DNA of 64,000 bases from Sutcliffiella horikoshii (GTDB lineage: Bacteria > Bacillota > Bacilli > Bacillales > Bacillaceae_I). Both the position numbers and the translations under genes were made by a program. This document shows, one piece after another, positions 42,008 through 52,467 of the stretch. Below the pieces are notes generated by a model that saw nothing but the letters and a program-made list of their open reading frames with translations, had not been told where the DNA came from and made no database searches. Positions within the stretch are counted from its first letter, which is position 1; each line of letters opens with the position of its first letter. The stretch is taken from assembly GCF_021991925.1 (NCBI RefSeq), contig NZ_RXZI01000004.1:124001-188000 (forward strand), given 5' to 3'.

Positions 42008-42622
42008 ATGAATGATTGTTTTTTTCGGTTGAAAGAAAATACATATATAGAGGTGAGACCAATTACTATATCATCGACCCAAAGTCTAGAGAGTATTACA
42101 GTAGGTCACGTCTATTATCTTTTTCAAGATAAAGACGTCTATATGGACCACTTAATATCTTTTGTGAACACAGGAATCAAGAGGGATGAAAATATCCTTA
42201 TCATAGAAAGCATGAAAAATATTCCGAAGATAAACACAGAATTAAATAAACATTTTAACGAGGCACAAAAATCAAATATACGAGTAGTAAATAATTTCGA
42301 TTACTATTTCGCAAGTGGAGACTTCAATACAAAGGCTATGTTAGCTCATTTTGCAAAAGATGTAGTACTATTCAATGAGGAGAATAATTCTATCCGCACA
42401 TGGGCCAATGTGGAATGGGCTTCAGATGATCCAGATGCAGAAAAGTTAAAACTCTATGAGGCAACCATAGACGATTTTGTACTGGACGAAAAAATGGTTT
42501 CGGTTTGTGCCTACTCCCACAACTCAATCACTCCAATGTTAGATTTAATCTTAAAAAAGTTACATTACTATCAAATGACTGATGAAAGCTTTTCAGTGTC
42601 AAACTTATATAAAAAACCTTGA
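42008..42622 (+). CDS. MEDS-domain protein
   Basis: About 190-205 residues containing the MEDS (DcmR-like sensory) domain: VGHVYYLFQDKDVYMDHLISFVNTGIKRDENILIIES, broken here into consecutive short motifs, plus the later TWANVEWASDD and MVSVCAYSHNSI. MEDS domains resemble RecA/KaiC folds and serve as sensory input in regulators; here the domain is alone. The start is unclear: ATG 42008 sits directly on AGGGGT, whereas AGAGGTGA lies five bases before an in-frame ATT at 42062. Convergent with spoVR. Confidence 0.75.
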   Translation: MNDCFFRLKENTYIEVRPITISSTQSLESITVGHVYYLFQDKDVYMDHLISFVNTGIKRDENILIIESMKNIPKINTELNKHFNEAQKSNIRVVNNFDYYFASGDFNTKAMLAHFAKDVVLFNEENNSIRTWANVEWASDDPDAEKLKLYEATIDDFVLDEKMVSVCAYSHNSITPMLDLILKKLHYYQMTDESFSVSNLYKKP

Positions 42623-42643
42623 GGACTTCCCTCAAGGTTTTCT
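42611..42643. terminator. Bidirectional terminator
   Basis: AAAACCTTGAGG pairs with CCTCAAGGTTTT around a short loop, between convergent genes. Confidence 0.88.
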
Positions 42644-42646
42644 TTA

Positions 42647-44062
42647 TTATATATACTTCCGATGCACACTCTTGCCATCATACGTAAACAATACATTCTT
42701 GGTCTCAATCACCGATTCCATATGGACAGGTCTACCCCAAATTTGAAAGATGTACGGCATTACTTTCTCTAGGTATTTAAGGTCTAGCTCAATTCCCTCA
42801 AACCAATGTTTCAAATAAAGCTCCCCTGCTCGTAAGTAATCCCCATCATTTACCGTAATGTACGGGAAACCACCGTTTACCCGCATGTTCACCAGCTGGT
42901 CGCGCACCCCTTCCCAAGCTTTATCGACAATTTTGTAATCCTTGCCTTGTTTTTGGAATAGGTACATATCCTCCCGCATGACAAGATCCTTGTTCAGGTA
43001 GTTTCTAAGGAAGGAAATATCTGACTCCACTTCCCTTACCTCAAACATTTTCTCCCGTCCTGAGCCAGGTACCACCCCATCCCTCTTCATCGCTTCCGTT
43101 GGGTTGTTATATCTTTCTTCTATATCCTCAAATATTTTAATGCCAAGATAGTATGGGTTGATGCTTGTTTTGGATGGCTGGACAACACCGGCGTTCAGCT
43201 TTGCATACTCCAGGGCCTCGTCGCTTGTGAGGTCCATTTCCCGAAGGATCCGTTGATGCCAATAGGAAGCCCAGCCTTCATTCATGATTTTGGTTTCCAT
43301 CTGTGGCCAGAAATAGAGCATTTCTTCACGCATCATGGTCAGAATATCACGCTGCCAATCCTCAAGTTCGCTGCTGTATTGCTCGATAAAAAGAAGAATA
43401 TCCTTTTCTGGCTGGGGAGGAAATTTCTTTTTTCTCTTTTTGGGTACTGCTTTCGGTTTACTTCTATTATCAAGATTCCACAAATCATCATATTGACTTA
43501 CTTTTTTAGGTGCTTCTTCCTCTTCTTCCATATCCTCCATGCTCCAGGCAAGCTTGGAGCGGACCAGGGAAGGATCGATATGCTCCTGTATCGCAAGCAC
43601 CGCATTTAGGAAGTCCTCTACTTCCCTTTTTCCATAATCGTGTTCGTATTGCTTGATCCTCTCTGCCGTGGCTGCCATGCTTTCCACCATATCCCTGTTT
43701 GTATTCTGGAAACGACAGTTGTTTTTGAAGAAGTCACAATGAGCCAGGACGTGTGCGACAATCAGCTTATTTTGTATTAATGAGTTAGTATCCAGTAAAA
43801 AGGCATAACAGGGATTGGAGTTGATCACCAGTTCATATATTTTGCTTAATCCCAAGTCATAATGCAATTTCATTTTATGAAATTGTTTCCCGAAGCTCCA
43901 GTGGGAAAAGCGTGTAGGCATTCCGTAGGCTCCAAAGGTATAGATGATGTCGGCAGGACAAATTTCATAACGCATTGGGTAAAAGTCCAGTCCAAAGCCC
44001 TTTGCTATCTCGGTAATCTCGTCAATGGCATGAAATAAGGCCTTTTCGTCATTTGCTTTCAT
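42647..44062 (-). CDS. spoVR: SpoVR family protein
   Basis: 471 residues, as in B. subtilis SpoVR, which is needed for normal spore cortex. Family motifs [19 protein letters not shown] and AHCDFFKNN are near the N-terminus, with [21 protein letters not shown] in the middle. Acts in the mother cell during stage V; biochemical activity unknown. The ATG at 44062 has AGGGAGGTAG upstream. The gene belongs to the same neighbourhood as yhdB and azr in B. subtilis. Confidence 0.95.
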   Translation of the reverse strand: MKANDEKALFHAIDEITEIAKGFGLDFYPMRYEICPADIIYTFGAYGMPTRFSHWSFGKQFHKMKLHYDLGLSKIYELVINSNPCYAFLLDTNSLIQNKLIVAHVLAHCDFFKNNCRFQNTNRDMVESMAATAERIKQYEHDYGKREVEDFLNAVLAIQEHIDPSLVRSKLAWSMEDMEEEEEAPKKVSQYDDLWNLDNRSKPKAVPKKRKKKFPPQPEKDILLFIEQYSSELEDWQRDILTMMREEMLYFWPQMETKIMNEGWASYWHQRILREMDLTSDEALEYAKLNAGVVQPSKTSINPYYLGIKIFEDIEERYNNPTEAMKRDGVVPGSGREKMFEVREVESDISFLRNYLNKDLVMREDMYLFQKQGKDYKIVDKAWEGVRDQLVNMRVNGGFPYITVNDGDYLRAGELYLKHWFEGIELDLKYLEKVMPYIFQIWGRPVHMESVIETKNVLFTYDGKSVHRKYI

Positions 44063-44220
44063 TAAAACTACCTCCCTTTTCCTCTTATCACAATGTATGA
44101 ACAAGGTGACAATATCATGAGAGGGGATTGTTCAAAGACAACATTTTTCCTTAATTCACGTTAACTATAGGCAAGGAATGTTATACTATTTTAGAGATTA
44201 TTAAAGGGGTTTTTACATAT

Positions 44221-45090
44221 ATGGAGTTTCTACTTTTCATCCTATTAGGCTTTTCCATCAGTATGCTTTCCGGTTTTTTCGGCATTGGTGGGGGGCTTGT
44301 CCTGACACCTGTGCTTCTATTGTTGGGGTATACCCCCATTGAGGCTATTTCGACAAGTCTCCTCTATACAATCGGCACATCGTTGGCAGGAGTGTATGCA
44401 CATTTCAAAATGAAGAATATCCAATGGAAGGCAGCCTTGATTATTGGGGCGAGTGGTGTAGTGGCCACACAGGTCGCCTATCCAGTCGTCAGCTGGCTTG
44501 AATCAAATGGATACGATACGACCGTTGTTCCAATTCTGTATCTTGCTTTACTGACTTATTTTGCATATAAGATGTTAAAGAAGGAGAAAGATTCTACAAA
44601 AACACCTTACGATGCGTCTGCAAAAGGCCAAGGAATCCTGAAATTCATTTTCATTGGAATTATTGCAGGGTTTTTATCCACAACGCTTGGCGTAGGTGGT
44701 GGATTTATCATTGTGCCATTGTTGATCGCTTACTATGCTTTCTCTTCCAAACAGGCTGTCGCAACAAGCTTGGCTGGGGTTATTTTGATTGTCAGTGCAG
44801 GATTCATTACATATGCGATCAATAATCCAATCAACTTCAGGGTAGGACTGCTTTTAATCGCAGGAGCAATTATCGGCTCTCAGCTGGGGGCACGGGCCAC
44901 TTCCTTCTTCAAAAGCAGAAGCATCCAGAAACTCTTGGGGTTCCTGTATATTGTGACCATGCTCTCCTTGATATTAGAGATGCTCGAGCTTTCTACTGTC
45001 GGCTTAATCGCCTTAGGGTGCTATACAATTTTCATTAATATTTTCCTCATTACTAGGCTTCTAAGAAAAAAAGTACAGCCCTCCTTGTAA
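44221..45090 (+). CDS. TauE/SafE family anion exporter
   Basis: 289 residues, eight or nine helices in two homologous halves, each beginning with the motif FFGIGGGLVLTPVLLLLG or TLGVGGGFIIVPLLIAYYAF. The family moves sulfite, sulfonates or other sulfur anions, usually outward. AAAGGGGT lies 12 bases before the ATG. Single gene; substrate cannot be told. Confidence 0.9.
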   Translation: MEFLLFILLGFSISMLSGFFGIGGGLVLTPVLLLLGYTPIEAISTSLLYTIGTSLAGVYAHFKMKNIQWKAALIIGASGVVATQVAYPVVSWLESNGYDTTVVPILYLALLTYFAYKMLKKEKDSTKTPYDASAKGQGILKFIFIGIIAGFLSTTLGVGGGFIIVPLLIAYYAFSSKQAVATSLAGVILIVSAGFITYAINNPINFRVGLLLIAGAIIGSQLGARATSFFKSRSIQKLLGFLYIVTMLSLILEMLELSTVGLIALGCYTIFINIFLITRLLRKKVQPSL

Positions 45091-45113
45091 TGTAAGAATC
45101 TTTTATCACAAAT

Positions 45114-45158
45114 AAAAAAACCGTTCTTCATTATAGATGGGAAGAACGGTTTTTTTCA
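45114..45158. terminator. Bidirectional terminator
   Basis: AAACCGTTCTTC pairs with GAAGAACGGTTT, A-run left and T7 right, between convergent genes. Confidence 0.9.
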
Positions 45159-45176
45159 TTTACTTTTCATACTCTA

Positions 45177-46541
45177 TCAGGAAGCCAAATAGGATAAAAA
45201 TGCTGTTGCGATACCAAAGTAGATCATTAACGATAAAATATCGTTCAAAGTGGTGATCAGAGGCCCGGATGCTATTGCTGGGTCAATGTTAAGTTTATAT
45301 AGGATCAAAGGTATAATGGTACCTGCTAGCGTTCCTATTATTAATGTCAGGAATAAAGACGACCCTACAACGACACCTAAAACCCAGTTACCATCTTGCC
45401 ATACATAAGCTATCAATGTTATTAATATTGCACAAGTTATACCTATGGTGATCCCTACTCTGAATTCACGCAATACCAATCTAAAGACAACCTTTTTATC
45501 AATTTCTTTAGAGATTAACCCACGTACAACCACCGCTAATGATTGTGTTCCAGTGTTACCTGTCATTCCAGCTATCATCGGCATAAAAAATGCTAATGCC
45601 ACTACTTCATCTAACGTTGCTTCGAATCCACTTATGATACTACCTGAAATTAGTCCAATAAATAATAATAAAATAAGCCATGGAAGCCTTCTTTTAGATG
45701 CAACTAGTGCTGGGGTATCGAAGTCGATATCCTTACCCGATGCGGAGAGTTTTTCAATATCCTCATTTGCCTCTTGAATAACGACATCGATTACATCATC
45801 GACCGTTACAATCCCTATAAGTGTTTTCTCATCATCGACTACTGGTACAGCCAAGAAATCATAACGCTCGATTACTTGTGCCACTTCTTCTTGGTCAGTA
45901 TCCACATGGACAGATATTACACGTGAAAACATGATATCTTGTATCTTTTCATCTGCATCAGCTAATATTAGGTCTCGATAGGAGACAACTCCTACAAGCC
46001 TTTTGTGTTCATCAATTACATATAAATAGTTGATTGTCTCTGCCAATTCAGCAAAGGTCTTTAATTTATCAACCACTTCTCTAACCGTATATTCCTGAGG
46101 AATCCATACATAACGGTTAGTCATCAATCGGCCAGCTGTTTCAGCTTCATATTTCATTAAATCCTGAACAGCAGTCGATTCTTCTTTGTTCATTTTTGAT
46201 AAGAATCCACTTTTTGTTTCTGGATCCATTTCTTCAAATAATACGGCAAGATCATCATTATCCATTAAATCCATGACCTTGGCTGATTTATCCACACCAA
46301 TTTTCTGTAAAATTTCTAACTGAAGTTCCTGGTTAAGCTCACCGATTAATGCTGTCAATTGATCAATTGTCAAATATGTTAAAAAACGCACCTTGTGCTT
46401 TTCGGGTAGCTGTTGATAGATGATTCCTGTATCATATGGCTGAAGTTCTTCAATGATATCTTGAAATGCTTTTCTTTTTCCCTCTTTTAAAAAACTTATA
46501 ATGTTTAATATGATTTGATCCTCTGTCATGTTTTTCACCAT
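45177..46541 (-). CDS. mgtE: Magnesium transporter MgtE
   Basis: 454 residues in the canonical order: N domain (about 15-135), two CBS domains (about 140-260), plug helix, then five membrane helices (about 290-454) with the pore motif FFMPMIAGMTGNTGTQS. It is a Mg2+ channel that closes when cytosolic Mg2+ fills the N/CBS sites. GAGGAGGCAAAG precedes the ATG. An M-box riboswitch about 300 bp upstream adds transcriptional control by Mg2+. Confidence 0.96.
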   Translation of the reverse strand: MVKNMTEDQIILNIISFLKEGKRKAFQDIIEELQPYDTGIIYQQLPEKHKVRFLTYLTIDQLTALIGELNQELQLEILQKIGVDKSAKVMDLMDNDDLAVLFEEMDPETKSGFLSKMNKEESTAVQDLMKYEAETAGRLMTNRYVWIPQEYTVREVVDKLKTFAELAETINYLYVIDEHKRLVGVVSYRDLILADADEKIQDIMFSRVISVHVDTDQEEVAQVIERYDFLAVPVVDDEKTLIGIVTVDDVIDVVIQEANEDIEKLSASGKDIDFDTPALVASKRRLPWLILLLFIGLISGSIISGFEATLDEVVALAFFMPMIAGMTGNTGTQSLAVVVRGLISKEIDKKVVFRLVLREFRVGITIGITCAILITLIAYVWQDGNWVLGVVVGSSLFLTLIIGTLAGTIIPLILYKLNIDPAIASGPLITTLNDILSLMIYFGIATAFLSYLAS

Positions 46542-46799
46542 GAGCTTTGCCTCCTCTGCGTGCTAAGGAGCACAAGGAATCACACCATTAAATTTACCAT
46601 TGGGGTGGATAACTAAAAATGGTATGTATTCTCTTGTACTTCTTATAATTTTCGTCCTCGGACTTGGACTACTATCCATTTTCGTTACCACCACCTTGAT
46701 TTATCTTTAAATTTTTTTGTGTAACTCTCTGTTACTTTTCAGAGGTGTTCCCTTTTGGCACTAGAGGAAAATCATGGAATTCGCGTTCCCACTCCCATT

Positions 46800-46834
46800 A
46801 AAAAAAGCACCTGTCATCCAATGAATGAAGGTGC
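46800..46834 (-). terminator. M-box-controlled terminator
   Basis: Minus strand GCACCT pairs with AGGTGC around a long loop, then T7. Confidence 0.75.
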
Positions 46835-46844
46835 ATGAAGGCAT

Positions 46845-47025
46845 GGTTAATCCTTATGATTTCCCTCATTCGTAGAGCTTTAGCACTGTGTGGCATAGGA
46901 AAAAATCCAGCTGCATTAAATACCACCTTATATCGATGGTCTCTGTTGACCCATTGGCGTCTTTGGACGTTTCTGGGCAGCAGCATATCTCCACACAGGA
47001 GCCTCACCTAACGAAGGTAAATGAG
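46845..47025 (-). promoter_or_regulatory. M-box (ykoK) magnesium riboswitch
   Basis: Minus strand carries the class signature: TTCGTTAGGTGAGGCTCCTG, GTGGAGATATGCTGCTGCCC, GTCCAAAGACGCC and AATGGGTCAACAG in order. By established knowledge it folds with Mg2+ and terminates transcription of Mg2+ importers. The frame visible in this segment is not a gene. The stretch 46561-46795 between terminator and mgtE holds nothing else recognised. Confidence 0.95.
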
Positions 47026-47050
47026 TTATTTTGAGTTTCACAATTACTAC

Positions 47051-47080
47051 TCTACAAGGGGAAAACGGATTGTGTCAACC
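47051..47080 (-). promoter_or_regulatory. Probable mgtE promoter
   Basis: Minus strand TTGACA, 18-bp spacer, TAGAGT, about 30 bp before the M-box. Confidence 0.6.
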
Positions 47081-47142
47081 TTTTTCGGCAACGCTTTTTC
47101 TCTTGGATGACGATTTTTTGATCTGTTTCTTTTCACACTGAA

Positions 47143-47158
47143 ATGTAAGCGCTACAAT
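47143..47158. promoter_or_regulatory. CRE-like palindrome
   Basis: TGTAAGCGCTACAA, within a 16-bp near-palindrome, differs from the CcpA consensus at one base. It lies about 65 bp upstream of the mgtE -35 box and 95 bp after the peptidase gene. Confidence 0.45.
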
Positions 47159-47251
47159 ATATGTTTAAGGGCTTCTTCTTCTTTTATCTAATATCTAAAC
47201 TATTAAATACCCCATATTCCTTCCATACAAACCACTTCCATTACTTCTAAG

Positions 47252-48280
47252 TTATTCTGCCTCATTATTAGAGGAAACATTACTGTTGAGAAACAGATTT
47301 TTGGACTTGGCTGCGAGATAAATTCCAACCTTCTTATTGCGATTCCACTCTTCCTGAAAGACAGATATTGGTGGGTTTGTATCTTCCACAAAGTATGATA
47401 TTTCGGGAGTAAACGACGGCCTTTTGAACTCTGTTACGAACCAGTCGGAAAACCCTCCACCTACAGCATGTTCCTCTGGCTGATCAAGGGGATACCCTGT
47501 GATTGCTGATAATTGATCAGCTATTTTTTTATCCCGCTTTACAACTGTCTGATCATTTTTGAAATACCAATATAAAACCCGACCTGAGGAATGGTAGGTG
47601 ACTGCCATCAAAGGATCGATCTCTCTTGTAAAAGTCACAACCGCTTTGACCTCTTTCGCCTGCATAGGGAATTTCCCTTTGTAGTATTGGTAAGAAGGAT
47701 CGATCGTTTTTTCTTTGATGCTTTCCCAGCCTGCTGGATATTGCCTGTTCAAATCTATTCCAAGCCCATTTGCTTTCCAACGATCAAAATCAGTGCTGTT
47801 ATTGTTCATCTCCACTAATCGTTTCTGATATTGTTTGGGTAAGAATCCTATTCCTTCTTGTTGAATTCGGATCCCATCAGGATTCACCATTGGGATGAAC
47901 CAAATAGAGACTTCATCCAAAACTTTTGAATCGTATCCGAATATTTTTTGATTTGTTTTATATGCATGTAAGTAATATTCCAACTTTGTCATGACAAGAC
48001 TTGTGGTAAGCCATTCTCGACCATGGTGCCCTCCTAGGATGAGGATGTTATCTTTACCATGTCCTAATTTAGCAGCCCAAATATTTTGACCGAACTCAGA
48101 TTTCCCAACCAACTTAATAACCATCTCATCCCTATATTTTCTTTTCAGCAACTTCAAGTCTTCACGCATCCTGTCATACGTGTACCATTCCTGAGCGTTG
48201 ACTATTTGCTCTGCCTGTGTAAAGGAGGGGTGGAATTGTATCATAACCAAAATCAAAATGACCGCTTTACATCTCTTCAT
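47252..48280 (-). CDS. Secreted M14-family zinc carboxypeptidase / gamma-glutamyl-diamino acid peptidase
   Basis: 342 residues with signal peptide (1-23, TQA cleavage). The M14 site is complete: HxxE at His86-Glu89 (GGHHGREW), Asn-Arg 178-179 (DLNRQYPAGW), His230 (VTYHSSG) and catalytic Glu293 (FTPEISYF). The sequence around DLNRQYPAGW and YKGKFPMQAKE recalls the ENP1/YqgT peptidases that cut gamma-D-Glu-diamino acid bonds in peptidoglycan, so wall turnover is likely. No LysM domain. CAGAGGTGTATAA precedes the ATG. Confidence 0.88.
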   Translation of the reverse strand: MKRCKAVILILVMIQFHPSFTQAEQIVNAQEWYTYDRMREDLKLLKRKYRDEMVIKLVGKSEFGQNIWAAKLGHGKDNILILGGHHGREWLTTSLVMTKLEYYLHAYKTNQKIFGYDSKVLDEVSIWFIPMVNPDGIRIQQEGIGFLPKQYQKRLVEMNNNSTDFDRWKANGLGIDLNRQYPAGWESIKEKTIDPSYQYYKGKFPMQAKEVKAVVTFTREIDPLMAVTYHSSGRVLYWYFKNDQTVVKRDKKIADQLSAITGYPLDQPEEHAVGGGFSDWFVTEFKRPSFTPEISYFVEDTNPPISVFQEEWNRNKKVGIYLAAKSKNLFLNSNVSSNNEAE

Positions 48281-48419
48281 TTATACACCTCTGAATTGCA
48301 TTTCATTTATTTTGTGTAAGTTTTCGTTTGGAGATACGACCAACATTTTCATTGAGGAAAACCTGGCTTTTTAACACAAAATAATAGCACTCCTTAACAA
48401 GAGGAGGCGAGGAATTCAG

Positions 48420-48677
48420 ATGAACACAGTTGATTATGATCGAGCGTTATATTACACGCACCGCTCAGAATGGGATAACCTGCTTATCCTGATGGTGCGG
48501 ACAAAAGATGACTTCCTCTCCAAAAATATCGAGCATTTTCTTCACTCCTACAATTTCTCTAAGGACTACAAGGAGATCGAGAAGAATCTGTATCAACTAT
48601 TACGATATATTGATCACGCTGTAACAAGGAGCACAGAAGATCAATTGGATGAGATAAGTCACGGATATATGGTGTGA
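48420..48677 (+). CDS. yhdB: YhdB family protein
   Basis: 85 residues, soluble, beginning MNTVDYDRALYYTHRSEWDN, the characteristic YhdB start. Function unknown. GAGGAGGCGAGG lies upstream. Next to the azr (yhdA) gene as in B. subtilis, which supports the name. Confidence 0.85.
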   Translation: MNTVDYDRALYYTHRSEWDNLLILMVRTKDDFLSKNIEHFLHSYNFSKDYKEIEKNLYQLLRYIDHAVTRSTEDQLDEISHGYMV

Positions 48678-48747
48678 TTCCATTTCTTAGGTGAAACAGT
48701 GATCCGGGGTGCGACGGCCTTGGGTTGCTGTTTTTTAATTTTCAATA

Positions 48748-49386
<639 letters not shown>

Positions 49387-49432
49387 CTACGAAAAACGAA
49401 TCATTTTTTCTACGACTAAAGATGTACGTAAG

Positions 49433-50065
49433 TCAGGCAATGCCATGTTTCACGGCATATAACGCCGCCTGTGTCCTATCTGCCACTTCCAATTTGGCTA
49501 AAATATTGGAGACATGCGTCTTCACTGTCTTTTCGGTGATGAATAGAGCGGAGGCAATTTCTTTATTGCTTTTCCCCTTTGCAATCTCCGCTAAAACTTC
49601 CAGTTCTCTTTTTGTAAGATCCTCATGGAGGGTCTTATTTCCCACTCCCCTTGAAAAATGGGACATCACATGGGAAGTTACCTTCGGATGGAGCTGGCTC
49701 TCCCCACGATGGACCGCACGTATAGATTCGATCAGCTGATCAGGTTCCACATCTTTGAGTTGATAACCGGACGCCCCTGCACGTATGGCCGGGATAACAT
49801 GGTCCTGATCAGAGAAACTTGTCAGGATCAACACCTTGGACGGAATTTTTCGTTCCATGATCTGTTTGGTTGCTTCAATTCCATCCAATTCCGGCATCAC
49901 CAAATCCATCAGGACAACATCCGGCTTCAGGGCTTCTGCTAGCTCCACCGCTTCCTTCCCGTTCTTTGCTTCCCCGACAATCTCAATATCCTTTTGCGTT
50001 TTCAAGAAAAAGAGCAAGCCTCTCCTTACAACGTGGTGGTCATCTGCAATCACAATTCTAATCAA
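49433..50065 (-). CDS. yhcZ: NarL/LuxR-type response regulator YhcZ
   Basis: 210 residues: receiver with Asp8, Asp9, phospho-Asp54 (VVLMDLVMPELDG) and conserved Lys, then a LuxR helix-turn-helix (about 145-205, LTKRELEVLAEIAKGKSNKEI and later KTVKTHVSNILAKL). It overlaps the kinase gene yhcY by 4 bp. Partner and order are as in B. subtilis yhcYZ. Confidence 0.92.
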   Translation of the reverse strand: MIRIVIADDHHVVRRGLLFFLKTQKDIEIVGEAKNGKEAVELAEALKPDVVLMDLVMPELDGIEATKQIMERKIPSKVLILTSFSDQDHVIPAIRAGASGYQLKDVEPDQLIESIRAVHRGESQLHPKVTSHVMSHFSRGVGNKTLHEDLTKRELEVLAEIAKGKSNKEIASALFITEKTVKTHVSNILAKLEVADRTQAALYAVKHGIA

Positions 50066-51201
50066 TTTTTTTCCTCCTTTGTCAATGGCAGTTCCACCCG
50101 CACAAGTGTACCTTTGCCAAGTTCACTTAACAGTGTGAACGATCCTCCTTTGGCTTCGGTTCGTTCCTTCATACTCCTTAAGCCTAAAGAAGGAATCTCT
50201 TCACTTTGTGTAAAAGAAAAGCCTGCTCCTGTGTCTTTGATCTCCATCGAGACTCTTTTGTTTTTCACTTCAATCAGCAAGCAAGCGTTCTTTTTTCCCG
50301 CATGCTTCTTGCAATTGTTCAATGCCTCTTGGCCAATGCGCCATAAGCACTCTTCGATATGGTTCGGTAGGTCGATAACACCCTTAACTTCCGAATGAAT
50401 GGTGAGCCCAAGCACTTTGCCATAATTGAGTAAGGCACTGACGACCCCATTTTCCAACCCTTCCGGCCTAAGCTGCCAGATGAGTGCACGCATTTCACTT
50501 AATGCTTCCTGGGAGAGCTCCTGCATGTATGTCAGCATCTCAATGATTTGCGGGTCCGTTGTAAGCTCTTTAGTCCCTCTGGCAGTGAGCACAAGTGAAA
50601 AAAGAAGCTGATTCACAGAGTCATGCAGATCTCGTGCCAACCTGTTCCGTTCGGCCAAAATGGACAAATGCTGTTCATTTTCTGAAAGCCTGATTCGCTT
50701 GATCGCGGTTCCAATTTGATAGGCAACAGACTCTAAAAGTGCAAGCTCCGTATCCGAAAAATGTGTTTTGGACGGTGCCGCTACATTCAGCAGGCCAAAC
50801 TTTTCCTCTCCCGCGCGTAATGGGACTGTTGCATGGTGGGTGATATTGTTCGTTTCCCCCCATTCATATTTAACTGCATCCTCCAATCTTTTACAGGCAA
50901 TGATATTGGATGCACGCTTGAGCCGGCCGTCCTGATATCGATCAAGGCACCAACACCCTCCGTCACACATGGCTTTTTTATTGTGACTTTTTAGGGCCTC
51001 TGGCAACTGATGCTCTGCAGCTAATTCGTATTTCCCTTTTTCATCTATTAAGTAAATCCAACCTGTTTGGAGGCTTGTCACTTGAAGTAGTTCTTTTAAC
51101 ACACTTTCTAGCATCGTTGGTAAATCATTCGCTTGATTGAGCGATTCTGCAATGATTTTAAGTGCTCTCAGTTCTTGGATTCTTTGATTTTCCTGGACCA
51201 C
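50062..51201 (-). CDS. yhcY: GAF-domain sensor histidine kinase YhcY
   Basis: 379 residues, the length I recall for B. subtilis YhcY. N-terminal GAF domain (about 20-170), HisKA_3 with phospho-His193 (ERNRLARDLHDSVNQ), HATPase with GQEALNNCKKHA and DTGAGF. No membrane helix, so it senses a cytosolic signal. The GAF domain has four cysteines (79, 83, 85 and 103: CDGGCWC and later IACKRL), which could bind a metal or react with oxidants. AAGGGGGCTTCAAC precedes the start. Confidence 0.92.
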   Translation of the reverse strand: MVQENQRIQELRALKIIAESLNQANDLPTMLESVLKELLQVTSLQTGWIYLIDEKGKYELAAEHQLPEALKSHNKKAMCDGGCWCLDRYQDGRLKRASNIIACKRLEDAVKYEWGETNNITHHATVPLRAGEEKFGLLNVAAPSKTHFSDTELALLESVAYQIGTAIKRIRLSENEQHLSILAERNRLARDLHDSVNQLLFSLVLTARGTKELTTDPQIIEMLTYMQELSQEALSEMRALIWQLRPEGLENGVVSALLNYGKVLGLTIHSEVKGVIDLPNHIEECLWRIGQEALNNCKKHAGKKNACLLIEVKNKRVSMEIKDTGAGFSFTQSEEIPSLGLRSMKERTEAKGGSFTLLSELGKGTLVRVELPLTKEEKN

Positions 51202-51354
51202 GTTGAAGCCCCCTTGTTTCGTATAGCTTTCATGTCATTATTATCTTTCTATTGTAACAGGGGGAATCCCTTTTGGCTTTCGGAAAAAGTCCGGGGTTTT
51301 TGTACGACTTTGGTCGTAGTTGAAGGGCGAAGCGTAACTTTTTTGTGAGTAATT

Positions 51355-51502
51355 ATGAAGACTTCTTACACGTCATTTCCTCCGATAGGGGTTTTCATAA
51401 GTTCGATGAAGACTTGGAAGTACTAGTTTTCTGCTTACTGAAGTCTTCATATGTACGATGAAGACATGGACGTCCTGGTTTTCCGCTTATTGAGGTCTTC
51501 AT
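51355..51502. repeat. 52-bp palindromic tandem repeat, array 2 (three units)
   Basis: ATGAAGAC at 51355, 51406 and 51458; GTCTTCAT-type arms at 51391 (GTTTTCAT), 51443 and 51495. Periods are 51-52 bp. Same arms and spacing as array 1. It occupies most of the 396-bp gap 51202-51597. Confidence 0.85.
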
Positions 51503-51597
51503 TGTCTTGACGTCCATTCCCGTACTTCAACCTAAAAACAAAAACCGCCTCAAGCACAACTACTCTACTTGAAACGGCACCTAATATTGAACTAATT

Positions 51598-52320
51598 TTA
51601 TGCTATCGGATAATTCTGCACCAATGGATGCACGACTATTTCATCAATCAACATATGCTTCGGTGCACTTGCCATATAAGCAACCGCTTCGGCAATGTCT
51701 TCACCTTTCAACCAATCCTTCTTATCCTCCACTCCCTGTTCGGAGTTATTGAAATAGCTATCCACCATACCAGGGTTCACGGTACCTACACGAATTCCGT
51801 ATTCACGAACCTCTTGAGCCAATGAACCGCTAAAACCTTGAACAGCATATTTAGTGGCAGTATATGCAGATCCGTTTGCTATAGTATAGCGCCCAACATC
51901 AGAAGAAATGGTGATGATGGTCCCTGCCTTTTTTCCTTTCATATGTGGCAGCACCGCTTTTGAGCAGAGAAATACGCCTTGCACATTCACATCAAACACT
52001 CTTCTCCATTCTTCCACCGTTGTATCTTCTACCAGTTTGAAAAAGCCCATTCCGGCATTATTGACGAGAACATCTACTCCTCCAAAACCGTTTATAACCG
52101 TTGAAACCATAGCATCAACTGACTTTTCCTCAGACACATCCACCTGATACCCTTTTACCTGGTCAAACCCTTTTTCTTTCATTTCCGCTTCAACATTATG
52201 TATGTCATCCGAGCTGCCTACCAATGCCAGTTTCATACCTTTTTCTGCAAGCTTATATGCGATGGCTTTTCCGATTCCTCGGGATGCTCCAGTAACGATC
52301 CCCACTTGATTCTTCAACAT
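51598..52320 (-). CDS. Short-chain dehydrogenase/reductase (YoxD/FabG-like)
   Basis: 240 residues of the classical SDR family: TGASRGIG (11-18) for NADPH, NNAGMGFF near 87-94, catalytic Ser, then Tyr-x3-Lys (AYTATKYA) around 151-158. Conserved PG after the active site (NPGMVDS). It reduces a carbonyl or oxidises an alcohol; substrate unknown. AAAGGG lies upstream. An imperfect hairpin at 51538-51580 may end it. Confidence 0.88.
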   Translation of the reverse strand: MLKNQVGIVTGASRGIGKAIAYKLAEKGMKLALVGSSDDIHNVEAEMKEKGFDQVKGYQVDVSEEKSVDAMVSTVINGFGGVDVLVNNAGMGFFKLVEDTTVEEWRRVFDVNVQGVFLCSKAVLPHMKGKKAGTIITISSDVGRYTIANGSAYTATKYAVQGFSGSLAQEVREYGIRVGTVNPGMVDSYFNNSEQGVEDKKDWLKGEDIAEAVAYMASAPKHMLIDEIVVHPLVQNYPIA

Positions 52321-52415
52321 TCATGATCAACCCTTTCGTGATGTATAAGCAAATAGATATTTTTCGCATAAAAATTGGGTGATTTTTAGTTTTCTGTATG
52401 TGTGGCCCATAAGAA

Positions 52416-52445
52416 ATGGAAAGGCGATCCACCTCGCCTTTCCAT
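52416..52445 (-). terminator. Hairpin after pgcA
   Basis: ATGGAAAGGCGA pairs with TCGCCTTTCCAT around six bases; the T-run is poor (TTTCTT). Confidence 0.6.
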
Positions 52446-52467
52446 CCCCTTCACAAGCTATATTATC

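Noticed and set aside
46798-47007. 69-codon minus-strand ORF
   Set aside because: It coincides with the M-box riboswitch; its conserved bases belong to the RNA structure.
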